From: an uncultured Pseudomonadota bacterium
GTDB taxonomy: Bacteria; Myxococcota_A; UBA796; UBA9615
Reading direction: 5' to 3'
Length of the DNA: 38,955 nt
NCBI GenBank assembly: GCA_937891735.1
Contig: CALAGR010000477.1
Location: forward strand, 1 to 38,955
The translations under genes were made by a program, and so were the position numbers. Position 1 is the stretch's first letter, and each line of letters begins with the position of its first letter. The notes under the pieces were generated by a model that searched no databases, was not told where the DNA came from, and saw nothing but the letters and a program-made list of their open reading frames with translations. Of this stretch, positions 15,516 through 23,499 are shown one piece after another.

Positions 15516-16234
15516 CGTCGCCTCCTGCTGCTGTCGCCGGAGCTGCGGGTCGGCTCGCGGGTGGTGCGGCGCGGGGTGGTGGACGGGGTGGTCCGGGTGC
15601 GGCTGTCCTCGCGGCGCCGCGGGTCCCAGCTGGGCGTGGCGCGCCGGTCGATGACGTACACGACGCCCGGGTGCCGGCTGCTCTGGTAGCGGGGGGCGTA
15701 GCGTGGGTGCTCCAGGGACCAGACCTGGATCGCGCGCTGGCGCCCGTACCACCGGTCATGGGACCAGCGGTACCAGTCGTCGTAGCCGCTCACCCACGTC
15801 CAGTACCCGTCCCGGACGCTCCAGGACGAGGACGACCAGCTCGAGGCGCGCCACCAGGGCCGCCAGTAGTGGGCGTGGGGGCCATCGAGCACGCACCAGG
15901 CGTGCCCGAGGTGCGCCAGCGGGTGTGCGCCCCAATACCAGACCGCCTCCATGGGCGCGCCGGCGACGACCGTGTCCCCGACGTAGTAGGTGACGTCGTC
16001 GACGACGTAGATGGGCTCCTGGTCGGGATCCAGCGCGTAGCCGTGGGTGTGCCGGCCTTCCTGTAGGCACCAGATCACGTCTCCGTCGATCGATCCGGGG
16101 ATCGGGTGCGCGTCGAAGTACTCGAAGACCTCGGTGATCCCCTGCGCGAACGCGGTGCCCGGCAGCGCCAGCCACGCGACGGCGAGGATCGGCAGCAAGC
16201 GGAGTCCATGAGGTGTGGTCCTGGTCATCTTCAT
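15512..16234 (-). CDS. secreted Trp/Tyr-rich protein with basic Ser/Thr/Arg tail
   Basis: The 240-residue product has a cleavable signal peptide (LLPILAVAWLALPGTAFAQ). It then shows an unusually aromatic and His-rich body (EAVWYWGAHPLAHLGHAW, HAHYWRPWWR). The last 45 residues are Arg/Thr/Ser-rich and probably disordered (ending SSRRRR), and could bind nucleic acid or acidic polymers. Function is unknown. The ATG is preceded by GGGAGAG and lies 95 bp after the FGE-like gene, from which it is separated by a strong inverted repeat. It overlaps the next gene by ATGA. Confidence 0.65.
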   Translation of the reverse strand: MKMTRTTPHGLRLLPILAVAWLALPGTAFAQGITEVFEYFDAHPIPGSIDGDVIWCLQEGRHTHGYALDPDQEPIYVVDDVTYYVGDTVVAGAPMEAVWYWGAHPLAHLGHAWCVLDGPHAHYWRPWWRASSWSSSSWSVRDGYWTWVSGYDDWYRWSHDRWYGRQRAIQVWSLEHPRYAPRYQSSRHPGVVYVIDRRATPSWDPRRREDSRTRTTPSTTPRRTTREPTRSSGDSSRRRR

Positions 16235-16244
16235 CACTCTCCCT

Positions 16245-16274
16245 GGCGTGGGCGCCCCTACGATGGCCCACGCC
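16245..16274. terminator. inverted repeat between FGE-like gene and Trp-rich gene
   Basis: GGCGTGGGC at 16245-16253 and GCCCACGCC at 16266-16274 form a perfect 9-bp stem with a 12-nt loop on the transcribed minus strand. It lies immediately before the ribosome-binding site of the Trp-rich gene. It could be an attenuator or a processing hairpin that sets different expression for the two halves of the cluster. No T-run follows. Confidence 0.45.
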
Positions 16275-16329
16275 TCTCGGTGATTCGAGATGCAACTACC
16301 GCGCCAGTCAGCGTCGATCCGCGGGCGGG

Positions 16330-17349
16330 TCACCGTGCCGCGTCACCGCAGCAGCGAAAGCCCAGGTGGTAGTTGCCGTGGCTGTGGGTGTCCATCACCC
16401 GGCTGCCGTGCCAGTACGGGGCCCGCCACCGGCACGCGTCCTCGTGGGCGCGGATCGCGTCCCATACGAACCAGCTGCCCTTCATTTCGGTGTAGCCCAG
16501 GATCTTGGAGCCGCGGGAGGACATCTCCTCCGGGCGCGTCGGCAGGCTCATATGCTCCGCCGCGTTGCCGTGCAGATCCCAGACCCCCAAACCGGAGACG
16601 CACTCCGGGCTCCAGCCGGTGGGGTAGGTGTTCGAGCCGCACTCGGCCCAGCTCCCGCCGTCACACCCGTCGCTCTTTGCAGAGCCGGTCGAGCAGATCC
16701 CACCGCGGTACTCGGGCCCGTAGGCCCAGGACTTCTTCTTTCCCCACGCCGCGTTGTGGGCGTCGCGCATCTTGCGGAACGCGCTCGCGCCGTCGACGCC
16801 CACGCCCAGATCGAACCGATAGTCCGGCTCCAGCAGCGCGCCGGCGCAGGCCCCCTCCCACTCGTGGGCGTCGCAGAGCCGCTTGCCCATCGCTTCGCAC
16901 AGCGCGGCGGCCTGGTTGGCCTGGGCCCACACCACCGGGTACTCGCAGGGCAGGTCCGGGAACTCGAACTGGTCGATGCAGGCCTTGGCGGTCGCGGCGT
17001 CGCCGGTCGCAGGGTCGTAGAGCGGCGCCATCCAGGGGGCGCCGCAGATCTCCTCGAACACAGGATCCGACTCCAGCGGGACCCCGGCCGCGCCACGCCG
17101 CTCGCGGCAGGCTTCGGGGCTGCCCGGGTGCCGCGTGATCGCCGGGTTCCCCTGGCCGATGCGGGGGTTCCCCGCGAAGACGGCGCGCACCGCTGCGTCC
17201 TGCTCGGGGGAGAGCCGATGGGCCAGCGCGATCTTGCCGAGAAGCAGCTCGTTGGCCTCCTGCAGCGTGGTGGGGGCGAGGGCGAGCCCGGCGGAGCACA
17301 GCACCGCGCCGGTGATGCCGATCAGGAGAGTGGATGCGATGGCCCTCAT
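16330..17349 (-). CDS. FGE-sulfatase (SUMF1-like) domain secreted protein
   Basis: The 339-residue protein has an N-terminal signal or anchor segment (LLIGITGAVLCSAGLALA). Its large SUMF1/FGE-sulfatase domain has landmarks CIDQFEFPD, GKRLCDAHEWEGAC, GVWDLHGNAAEHM and the C-terminal LGFRCCGD. True formylglycine-generating enzymes oxidise a sulfatase cysteine, but most bacterial secreted members have diverged and bind other ligands or modify other substrates. Many cysteines suggest disulfides in the periplasm. It is coupled (ATGA overlap) to the upstream 671-residue gene, and a paralogue begins the operon. No sulfatase is in the window. Confidence 0.85.
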   Translation of the reverse strand: MRAIASTLLIGITGAVLCSAGLALAPTTLQEANELLLGKIALAHRLSPEQDAAVRAVFAGNPRIGQGNPAITRHPGSPEACRERRGAAGVPLESDPVFEEICGAPWMAPLYDPATGDAATAKACIDQFEFPDLPCEYPVVWAQANQAAALCEAMGKRLCDAHEWEGACAGALLEPDYRFDLGVGVDGASAFRKMRDAHNAAWGKKKSWAYGPEYRGGICSTGSAKSDGCDGGSWAECGSNTYPTGWSPECVSGLGVWDLHGNAAEHMSLPTRPEEMSSRGSKILGYTEMKGSWFVWDAIRAHEDACRWRAPYWHGSRVMDTHSHGNYHLGFRCCGDAAR

Positions 17350-19361
17350 CGCGCGCCGTCCCGTCGGACCACCCAGAAGAAGTCGCGGCTGTCGGAGAAC
17401 GCGAGGAACCGGGGCAGGACCTGGCCTTGCTGTTCGATGTCCAGCACCTCCATCCCATCGACGAGGTGACGCACCTGCAGCTGGTCCTCTTCGCTCCGGT
17501 ACAGGGCTGCGTAGGTGTGCTCCAGCGCGTTCATGTCGAGCAGGAGCGCGTCCCGGCAGCCCGCGGCCAGGAAGGTCTGCGCCATGCCCGAGGGCGTCGC
17601 CGTCGAGAACCACCCGTACACCAGGAACCGCCGGTCCCCGTCTTCGATGATGCAGGCTCCGGCGCGCAGGGAGCGCAGCTTCTCATCCGCGGATCCGGAC
17701 CAGTTTCCGGGCCCCCACTGGGCCACGAGGGGGCCGGGCTCCGGGCCCGAGGCGCCCGGCTGCACCAGCGGCACGCCGTTCTGGCGGGCGAAGGTGACGT
17801 CGTCGGTCGTGTCGCCCTCGGCCCACACGCGGATGTCCACGCGACCATCGTTGGTGACCACGACCGTGGAGAGCCCCGGCTGCAGCGAGCTCAGCACGAC
17901 CCCCTGCTCGATGAACCCGTAGTGGGATCCGTGGTTCGCGGTGGCCAGGGGCCCGTACTTGAACGCGCCGTGGCTCCGCTTGAAGCCGGCGGTGAAGGTC
18001 GCCACGACCCGCGCGGTCTCCGCGGGAGTGAGCACGCCGGTGCGGGTCAGGGGCTGGACCGTGCCGAACCCGTCGGGACCGGAGCGAGCGTCGCGCGCGC
18101 TGTTCAGGGACCGCTCCGACCAGCCCACGCGGGGATGATCCGACCCGATCGTGAAGCCCAGGGAGTACGCGTCGAGATCGAAGGCGAGCAGAAACGCCAG
18201 GGACGCCGACTCCACCGCGTCGAGCGCCGGGAGCCGCGCGCGCCAGGGCGCAGCGGCGGCCGGGTCCAGCAGGCTCGGGGCGACCGTGGCCACCCATCCT
18301 CCGGGCAGCCCCTCGACCCCGTACCAGGCGCCTGCTCGAACCGCGCCCTGGATCCCGGTGAGGGCGAGGCCCAGGCCGTTGGGGATCAAGGCCGGCGGTT
18401 GGTCGGCCGCCTTGAGCCGGAGGGGCGGCGGCCCCGCCGGATCGCCCGGGGGGGCCGAGGTGGCGCCGGCCAGCTCTGCGTCCCGCCGCCAGGCGTCCTT
18501 GTAGACCGTCTTGCGGACGAACCGGGTGATCTGCTCGCCGCCCGCGATCCGGTCCCGAAGGAAGTCCGTCGTGCGTTCCTTGGCCGTGCGTCGCCCCTGG
18601 CCCGGGTTGCGCAGGAGCACCCGCCGCTCACAGAGCTCCAAGAACGGGGTGCTCGCCGTGGCGGCCGCGTCGATGGTGGGCGTGGCCCCGGGTCCCCACA
18701 GGGCGCAGCGGAGCGCGCCGCCGGCGCCGCTCAGGACGATCCCGGGCCAGTCGTCGGCGAGACCCAGGCGGTCCTGGGTCGGCGACGCCAGGGCGAGGTG
18801 CCACGTCCGGGGCCCCGCCGGGCCGGACAGGGTGAGCACGTGCCACGCGTTGACCGCCGGGTTGAGGTTCACCAGCGTGGCCCCGGTGAAGCCGTCGGGG
18901 TGTCGGGCGGTGGCCGTGACCGTCGCTCGGGAAGGCTGCAGCTCGATGACCGAGGTGGCCGCGGAGGCAGCCTGCCGCTGAAGGGCGACGAGGTCGGGGG
19001 AAGCGCGCTCCACCGGCGCCAGGGGGACGGGCGCCTCGATCACCGCCGGCTCCTCGATGAGCGTCGGCTCCTCGATGAGCGTCGGCTCCTCGACCACCGC
19101 CGCCGTCTCGATCACGGCGGGGGCCGCAGCGATGCTGCCTGCCGGGCTTGGGGCGGCTTCAGCGACACCTGCGGGGCGTGATCGGCTCGTCCGAGCGCGG
19201 AGCTGTCTACCGAGCTCGGACCGCCGTCGATTCAGGGCCTCCCACTGGCTCGGACCGACCGTCGATGGGGGCGGCGCCGGCCAGAAGACCAGCAGGAGCA
19301 GCGTGATCAGGGCGATCCCCGTCAAGCCGGCGGCCCCGCGCCGCCGGGTCCATTTGATCAT
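17346..19361 (-). CDS. membrane-anchored protein with possible phosphodiester glycosidase (NAGPA-like) domain
   Basis: The 671-residue protein has one N-terminal membrane anchor (about 11-28) and a basic start. A Pro/Glu/Val-rich linker at about 85-115 includes a duplicated EEPTLI hexapeptide. The C-terminal 220 residues resemble the NAGPA/phosphodiester glycosidase fold: a FTAGFKRSHGAFKYG block near 455, VVLSSLQPGLSTVVV, and DALLLDMNALEHTY near 604. That assignment is tentative because the resemblance is patchy. It should act outside the inner membrane. Both ends overlap neighbours by 4 bp, which places it between two FGE-domain genes as one translational unit. Confidence 0.65.
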   Translation of the reverse strand: MIKWTRRRGAAGLTGIALITLLLLVFWPAPPPSTVGPSQWEALNRRRSELGRQLRARTSRSRPAGVAEAAPSPAGSIAAAPAVIETAAVVEEPTLIEEPTLIEEPAVIEAPVPLAPVERASPDLVALQRQAASAATSVIELQPSRATVTATARHPDGFTGATLVNLNPAVNAWHVLTLSGPAGPRTWHLALASPTQDRLGLADDWPGIVLSGAGGALRCALWGPGATPTIDAAATASTPFLELCERRVLLRNPGQGRRTAKERTTDFLRDRIAGGEQITRFVRKTVYKDAWRRDAELAGATSAPPGDPAGPPPLRLKAADQPPALIPNGLGLALTGIQGAVRAGAWYGVEGLPGGWVATVAPSLLDPAAAAPWRARLPALDAVESASLAFLLAFDLDAYSLGFTIGSDHPRVGWSERSLNSARDARSGPDGFGTVQPLTRTGVLTPAETARVVATFTAGFKRSHGAFKYGPLATANHGSHYGFIEQGVVLSSLQPGLSTVVVTNDGRVDIRVWAEGDTTDDVTFARQNGVPLVQPGASGPEPGPLVAQWGPGNWSGSADEKLRSLRAGACIIEDGDRRFLVYGWFSTATPSGMAQTFLAAGCRDALLLDMNALEHTYAALYRSEEDQLQVRHLVDGMEVLDIEQQGQVLPRFLAFSDSRDFFWVVRRDGAR
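19051..19086. repeat. 18-bp direct repeat inside the membrane-anchored protein gene
   Basis: TCCTCGATGAGCGTCGGC occurs twice in tandem at 19051-19068 and 19069-19086. On the minus strand it encodes a repeated EEPTLI hexapeptide in the linker, and a third degenerate copy follows. Confidence 0.85.
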
Positions 19362-20116
19362 CGGTCGGCCGCGGGGGGATCCGAACAGCAGCGAAAGCCG
19401 GTCGAGTAGTCGCGGTAGCCGGGACCGTGGGCCGTCGTCGCGTACAGGCAGCCCTCACCGTTGATCGCCGCGTCCGCATAGAAGCCTCCGCGGAAGACCC
19501 CGGACGGGTCAGAGACCCACTCGTGCAGGTTTCCGTGCATGTCGTAGACCCCCCAGCCGGACACGCACTCGGGAGACGCGCCCCCGGGCAGCACGGTGTC
19601 GGGCTGGCGGTTGATCGCCGGGTCGTTCATGTGTTTGCCATCCCAGACCCCCTCGCTCGTGCCGAACAGGTCGATGACCGGGTGCCGGCCCTTGTAGTCG
19701 TCGTTGCAGGCCCCCTGGCGGTGTTCATTCCCGTAGGGGTAGACCGACTCCTGCGGTCCGCGGCACGCCTCCAGCCACTCCGCGGACGTGCACAGGCGCT
19801 TGCCGCTGGCCTCGCACGCCAGGGCTGCCCCCTTCTCCGACACGTGGCCGTAGGGTCGGATCCCGTCCGCAGGGACCGCTCGGACCGCGCGCCCGGAGAG
19901 GCGTAGCGCCCTCGTGGCCGGACGCCAGACCTTGCCCACCCGCTCCTGGACGGCCGCCTCGAACCGGTCGATGCAGAACCGTCCCGCGACGCTCACCATC
20001 TCGGGCGGGCAGGCCGATGGGGCAGCGCGCCCCATGGGCCCCGCCTCGGCGGCGCCGCAGCCGGCCAGCAAGGCCCCCAGAGCCAGACCCCGAATCGCGT
20101 CAAACAGTCGTGACAT
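19358..20116 (-). CDS. FGE-sulfatase domain lipoprotein
   Basis: The 252-residue product has a lipoprotein signal peptide (GLALGALLAGC, lipidated at about Cys20). A compact SUMF1/FGE-sulfatase domain follows: FCIDRFEAAV, GKRLCTSAEWLEAC, YDMHGNLHEWVSD, FRGGFYAD, and STGFRCC at the end. This is the first gene of the three-gene overlapping unit, with an AAGGAG site before the ATG. It is close in architecture to the protein at 16330-17349 but shorter. Whether either retains the paired catalytic cysteines of genuine FGE cannot be decided without an alignment. Confidence 0.87.
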   Translation of the reverse strand: MSRLFDAIRGLALGALLAGCGAAEAGPMGRAAPSACPPEMVSVAGRFCIDRFEAAVQERVGKVWRPATRALRLSGRAVRAVPADGIRPYGHVSEKGAALACEASGKRLCTSAEWLEACRGPQESVYPYGNEHRQGACNDDYKGRHPVIDLFGTSEGVWDGKHMNDPAINRQPDTVLPGGASPECVSGWGVYDMHGNLHEWVSDPSGVFRGGFYADAAINGEGCLYATTAHGPGYRDYSTGFRCCSDPPAADR

Positions 20117-20162
20117 CGCTGCTCCTTCCAAGGGGACAAGGGATGATGGGTCCTCGGGGGCA

Positions 20163-20198
20163 GGCCCGCCCCCCCGATCGGGGAGGGGAGGACGGGCC
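20163..20198. terminator. GC-rich hairpin after ompA-like gene
   Basis: GGCCCG at 20163-20168 pairs with CGGGCC at 20193-20198, enclosing the palindrome CCCCGATCGGGG at 20172-20183. It lies between the OmpA-like stop and the FGE lipoprotein, both on the minus strand, so it may end or attenuate the ompA transcript. There is no T-run. Confidence 0.4.
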
Positions 20199-20214
20199 AT
20201 CGTCTGGCGCTGGG

Positions 20215-20877
20215 CTACAGCGCGGGCAGCTCGGGGATCTCGGAGAGCAGCGGCATGATGATGATCTCCGTGCGCCGGTTCTGCAGGCGCCCGTCTTCGG
20301 TGTCGTTGGAGGCCTCGGGCATGAACTCGCCGTAGCCGGCGGCTCCCATCTGTGTGGGGGAGACCTTGTTGGCGCCCAGCACCTTGACCACGGCGAGGCC
20401 GCGCAGCGTGGACAGCTCCCAGTTGGACTCGTAGCGCGCCGTCGGCTTGACCGGCACGTTGTCGGTGTGTCCGGCGATCAGGAACTGCCGCTCGGGAACC
20501 GTCGACAGGACCGACGCCAGCTTCTTGAGGGCCTCGACGCCCTCGGGCTTGACCTTCGCCTCGCCCAGGTCGAAGAGGATCCGGTTGGGCAGCTGGACGA
20601 TCAGCCGCCCGTTGCGCAGGAAGATCTCGAGGCCATCGGCGCCGAACGCGTCCTGGAGCCGCTTGGCGAGATCGCGGTACGCCTTCACGCGCTTGTCCGC
20701 GAGGTCAGCGATCGCCTGGAGGCGCTTGACCTCCGCCTTCGCGGCCGCCAGCTCGTCCGTGCAGGCGCTCAGCTTGCTGTTGCAGGCGTCCAGCTCCGGC
20801 TGGAGTGACTGGGTGGTCGCGCAGCCAGAGCCGAGCAGCAGCAGGAGGGCAGTGAGCGGAAGGATGGATCGCAGCAT
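20215..20877 (-). CDS. OmpA-domain lipoprotein with coiled coil
   Basis: The 220-residue outer-membrane lipoprotein has a signal of LLLLLGSGC (lipidated at about Cys19). A coiled-coil stretch follows (about 28-75, ELDACNSKLSACTDELAAAKAEVKRLQ, in part). The C-terminal OmpA/MotB peptidoglycan-binding domain has IAGHTDNVPVK and the LQNRRTEIIIMP end. The order lipoprotein-coiled coil-OmpA is common in deltaproteobacteria, where such proteins link the outer membrane to the wall. The ribosome-binding site AAAGGGA is clear. A sigma-54-like promoter lies about 47 bp upstream, divergent from the universal stress protein gene. Confidence 0.88.
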   Translation of the reverse strand: MLRSILPLTALLLLLGSGCATTQSLQPELDACNSKLSACTDELAAAKAEVKRLQAIADLADKRVKAYRDLAKRLQDAFGADGLEIFLRNGRLIVQLPNRILFDLGEAKVKPEGVEALKKLASVLSTVPERQFLIAGHTDNVPVKPTARYESNWELSTLRGLAVVKVLGANKVSPTQMGAAGYGEFMPEASNDTEDGRLQNRRTEIIIMPLLSEIPELPAL

Positions 20878-20923
20878 TCTGGTGTCCCTTTCTTGTGGCC
20901 CGGTGTGGGCCGGGCCACACCCG

Positions 20924-20940
20924 TGCACCCCGCATGCCAA
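20924..20940 (-). promoter_or_regulatory. sigma-54-like promoter of the OmpA lipoprotein
   Basis: On the minus strand TTGGCATGCGGGGTGCA matches the -24/-12 consensus (TTGGCACGNNNNTTGCW) with two mismatches. The invariant GG and GC are separated by the required 10 nt. The start of transcription would fall near 20912. Confidence 0.45.
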
Positions 20941-20948
20941 TATTGATA

Positions 20949-20961
20949 TGCGGAGTCCGCA
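20949..20961. promoter_or_regulatory. palindrome between divergent sigma-54-like promoters
   Basis: TGCGGA-g-TCCGCA is a perfect 6-bp dyad lying between the two promoters, next to an AT-rich island (AATATTGATAT). It is a candidate activator site, but its distance from both promoters is short for a typical enhancer. Confidence 0.35.
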
Positions 20962-20994
20962 GGCTGGACGACGACAGAGCGTTCGCGTCCGAGT

Positions 20995-21010
20995 TGGCAC
21001 GGAGCTGGCA
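20995..21010 (+). promoter_or_regulatory. sigma-54-like promoter of the universal stress protein
   Basis: TGGCAC-ggagc-TGGCA has the GG and GC elements exactly 10 nt apart and differs from the -12 consensus TTGCA at one base. Transcription would start near 21021, and the GAGGGAGA ribosome-binding site follows at 21041-21048. Confidence 0.5.
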
Positions 21011-21055
21011 TCGGGGCTCCTGGGACCGCTGGCGCGGTCCGAGGGAGACCCATCC

Positions 21056-22003
21056 ATGACCCCGCTGCCCCTGACCCCCCCGATTCGCCGCATCCTCTGC
21101 GCGGTGGACTTCGCGCGCCAAAGCAAGGCTGCGGCGCGCTACGCCGCCATGCTCGCGGAGCGGACGGGCGCCCGACTCGGCCTGGCGCACATCATCGGTG
21201 GTGCGCCGGATCTGTACCGGCTGGCCGAGGGAGGAGATCTGCTGAGCCTTCCCGAGCACGAGACCCTCATGGAGGACTGGCTCAGCGAGGCCCAGCTCCA
21301 GCTCGACGAGCTCTCCGCCGACCTGCCACACCCGTCTGACCGGAACATCGTGGGCCATGGCGTCGTGGTCCCCACCCTGATCGAGTGCGCGACAGACTTC
21401 GACGCAGACCTCCTGGTCGTCGGATCCCACGGGCGCGGCTGGTTCGAGCGGGCCCTGCTCGGCTCGGTGTCCGAAGGGTTGGTCCGCGAGGCCCTCATGC
21501 CCGTCACCGTCGTCCGAATAGCCGCCACGCTCCCTGGCCCGGCCCGACCGGTGGTGTGTGGCGTGGACTTCTCGCCGGCGTCCATCCGCGCCGCCACCTG
21601 GGCCGCGAGGCAGGCGGAGTCGCTGGATGCGCCGCTGCATCTCGTGCACGTGCTGCCGCACCTCGACCGGCTGTGGATGCCCCTGGAGGCCGCCGGTTTG
21701 CACCAGCCCCAGCTCGATGACGTCGCGATCATGGAGACGCTGCGGAGCCGGCTTGCCCAGATCGCCCGGCGGCTCCCCGGTGACGTGGTCGCGGTCATCG
21801 AGCGGGGCGGCGAGACGGATCGCCTGCTGGCCGCGGCGGAGCGCCTCGCCGCCAGCTCGATCGTCGTGGGCTCCCATGGGCGGTCGGGCTTCGCTCGCGC
21901 GCGCATCGGGACGGTGGCCCAGCGCCTCGTCCGCCACGCCCCGATCACCGTCACCGTGGTGAGGGCGCCGCCGCTGGATTGGCCGGAGCGCGCCGCCGCT
22001 TAA
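21056..22003 (+). CDS. tandem universal stress protein
   Basis: The 315-residue protein holds two UspA domains (about 8-155 and 160-305). Each has the ATP-binding motif G-2x-G-9x-G(S/T): GSHGRGWFERALLGS in the first and GSHGRSGFARARIGT in the second. Both domains therefore look nucleotide-binding. Such proteins are cytoplasmic and are induced by starvation, redox or envelope stress. The ATG follows a GAGGGAGA site, and the upstream sigma-54-like promoter suggests control by an NtrC-family activator such as the one at 25717. It converges with the mgtC-like gene with only 2 bp between stops. Confidence 0.92.
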   Translation: MTPLPLTPPIRRILCAVDFARQSKAAARYAAMLAERTGARLGLAHIIGGAPDLYRLAEGGDLLSLPEHETLMEDWLSEAQLQLDELSADLPHPSDRNIVGHGVVVPTLIECATDFDADLLVVGSHGRGWFERALLGSVSEGLVREALMPVTVVRIAATLPGPARPVVCGVDFSPASIRAATWAARQAESLDAPLHLVHVLPHLDRLWMPLEAAGLHQPQLDDVAIMETLRSRLAQIARRLPGDVVAVIERGGETDRLLAAAERLAASSIVVGSHGRSGFARARIGTVAQRLVRHAPITVTVVRAPPLDWPERAAA

Positions 22004-22005
22004 TT

Positions 22006-22497
22006 CTAGGGGTCGGTGTCGTCCGTCCCGTTGGCGATCCGCTCCCAGGAGTGGGCGCCCTGCCGGAGCTTGGCGACGTGGCGCTCCGCGAACTCGATGC
22101 CCACGAGGGTCGCCAGGGTCCAGCCGGTCAGGAGCGCGCCGTGGGCGTACCGCCCCAGACCGATGGCCGAGCCGATGGCGGCGAGCATCCACAGCACCGC
22201 CGCGGAGGTGAGGCCGGTGACGCTGTCGCCGCGGTTCATGATCGTGCCGGCGCCGAGGAAGCCGACGCCGACCACGACCTGGCCGAGCACGCGGGCCGGA
22301 TCGGCGGTGCTGACGCCGAGGTCTGCCGCCTCTCCGAGGCCGACGAAGGTCGCGGCGCCCAGACACACGATGATCGAGGTCCGCAGGCCAGCCGGTTTGC
22401 CCCGGAGCTGGCGCTCGGCGCCGATGAGCCCTCCGCAGAGGGTCGCCACGAAGGCCTGGAGCAGCAGGTGGTGCTGGAAGATCTGCGGGTCAGCCAT
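22006..22497 (-). CDS. MgtC/SapB family membrane protein
   Basis: This 163-residue protein has the conserved N-terminal MgtC membrane domain of about four helices: GGLIGAERQLRGKPAGLRT, the VGVGFLGAGTIM signature and LTSAAVLWMLAAIGSAIG. It lacks the C-terminal ACT-like domain found in Salmonella MgtC, as do many environmental members. MgtC proteins act in the inner membrane and affect Mg2+ limitation survival and F-ATP synthase activity in pathogens; the role here is unknown. It overlaps the upstream membrane gene by 8 bp and is probably the last gene of the pal-receiver-membrane operon. Confidence 0.9.
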   Translation of the reverse strand: MADPQIFQHHLLLQAFVATLCGGLIGAERQLRGKPAGLRTSIIVCLGAATFVGLGEAADLGVSTADPARVLGQVVVGVGFLGAGTIMNRGDSVTGLTSAAVLWMLAAIGSAIGLGRYAHGALLTGWTLATLVGIEFAERHVAKLRQGAHSWERIANGTDDTDP

Positions 22498-23065
22498 GGG
22501 GACTCGTTCCTTCGTCGGCCAGTCCGGCCTCCACGAGGACGTCGTGGGCGCAGCTGGGGCAGTAGCCGTGGCTGAACCGGGCGTGTGTGTGTTCGCTGAC
22601 GTACTTCTCGACAGGCAGCCAGCTGCCGTCGTCTCCGCGGATCTTCTTGCACTGGGCGCAGATCGAGACGAGGCCCCGCAGGACCTTGAGCTCGGACAGC
22701 GTCTTCTCCAGCTCCCGCGTGGCCGCCTGCTCGCCTGCGAGGGCCAGGCGCGCCCGATGCACCACCCCCGCGACGATGAGGAACGCCACGAGCCGCACCA
22801 TCGTGTTCCACATCGCGTGGCCGGAGCTCGCGTGGGTGTGCCCGGCGGCGTGGTCGGCCACCGCCCAGATGCAGGCGGACAGGACCGCGATGCCCACGGC
22901 GGCCTCGACGCGCACCCGCGACGCCGCCCACGCCACGGAGAAGAAGTAGAAGACGAAGAAGCTGAGGCGGTATCCGGTGATCCAGTCCACGACCCCCAGC
23001 GCCGCGGTCAGGAGGCAGGCCGCAGCGATCAGCCTCACCTCCTGGTTCTCGCTGCCCGGGCCCAT
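22490..23065 (-). CDS. membrane sensor-like protein with C-terminal CxxC domain
   Basis: The 191-residue protein has four or so N-terminal membrane helices (about 10-110) including DWITGYRLSFFVFYFFSVAWA, in part, a short coiled linker, and a C-terminal cysteine domain. The last domain (ICAQCKKIRGDDGSWLPVE, HARFSHGYCPSC) is one I recall from the C-termini of bacterial signalling proteins, where the two CxxC pairs probably bind a metal. The membrane part resembles a sensory module without an output domain. It starts 2 bp after the receiver gene stop and may be its input partner. Confidence 0.75.
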   Translation of the reverse strand: MGPGSENQEVRLIAAACLLTAALGVVDWITGYRLSFFVFYFFSVAWAASRVRVEAAVGIAVLSACIWAVADHAAGHTHASSGHAMWNTMVRLVAFLIVAGVVHRARLALAGEQAATRELEKTLSELKVLRGLVSICAQCKKIRGDDGSWLPVEKYVSEHTHARFSHGYCPSCAHDVLVEAGLADEGTSPHG

Positions 23066-23067
23066 GG

Positions 23068-23448
23068 TCAGGCCGCCACCAGCTCGGCGACGCGGGCCCG
23101 GAGCAGATCGACGTCCAAGGGCTTGTCGAACACCTGCCGTACGCCGGCGAGGCGGGCGCCCGCGTGGCTCGCCGAGTCACCGAAGGCGGTCATCAGCAGG
23201 ACCGGGACCCCGGGGAGCCCCCGGCAGATCCGCGTGATGAACTCCAACCCACCGCCCGGCATGCGCAGGTCGGTCAGGACGAGAGCGGGGACCCGCCCCT
23301 CGTCCCGGGCCGCCTGGAGCCAGGCGATGCAGCTTCGACCGTCCGTGATGGCCACCACGTCGTGCCCATCACGGGTCAGCGCGCTGGCGAGGAGGCGGCG
23401 GAGGGCGGGGTCGTCCTCGACGACGAGCACCGTTCGGGCGACGGACAT
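23068..23448 (-). CDS. single-domain response regulator (CheY-like receiver)
   Basis: The 126-residue receiver has no output domain. The acidic pocket VVEDD, the phospho-acceptor Asp in LVLTDLRMPG, the switch Thr in LLMTAFGD and the Lys in FDKPLD are all present, so it should be phosphorylatable. A GTG at 23460 would add four residues; the ATG at 23448 with GGAG upstream is preferred. It lies between a Pal-like gene and a membrane CxxC protein in an apparent operon, 0.8 kb from the HK/NtrC pair, from which it may receive phosphate. Confidence 0.88.
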   Translation of the reverse strand: MSVARTVLVVEDDPALRRLLASALTRDGHDVVAITDGRSCIAWLQAARDEGRVPALVLTDLRMPGGGLEFITRICRGLPGVPVLLMTAFGDSASHAGARLAGVRQVFDKPLDVDLLRARVAELVAA

Positions 23449-23499
23449 GGGGGTCTCCACTGCGCCGGAGGCCAGCGCGTTCCGCGGCCGGGAGCGCCA

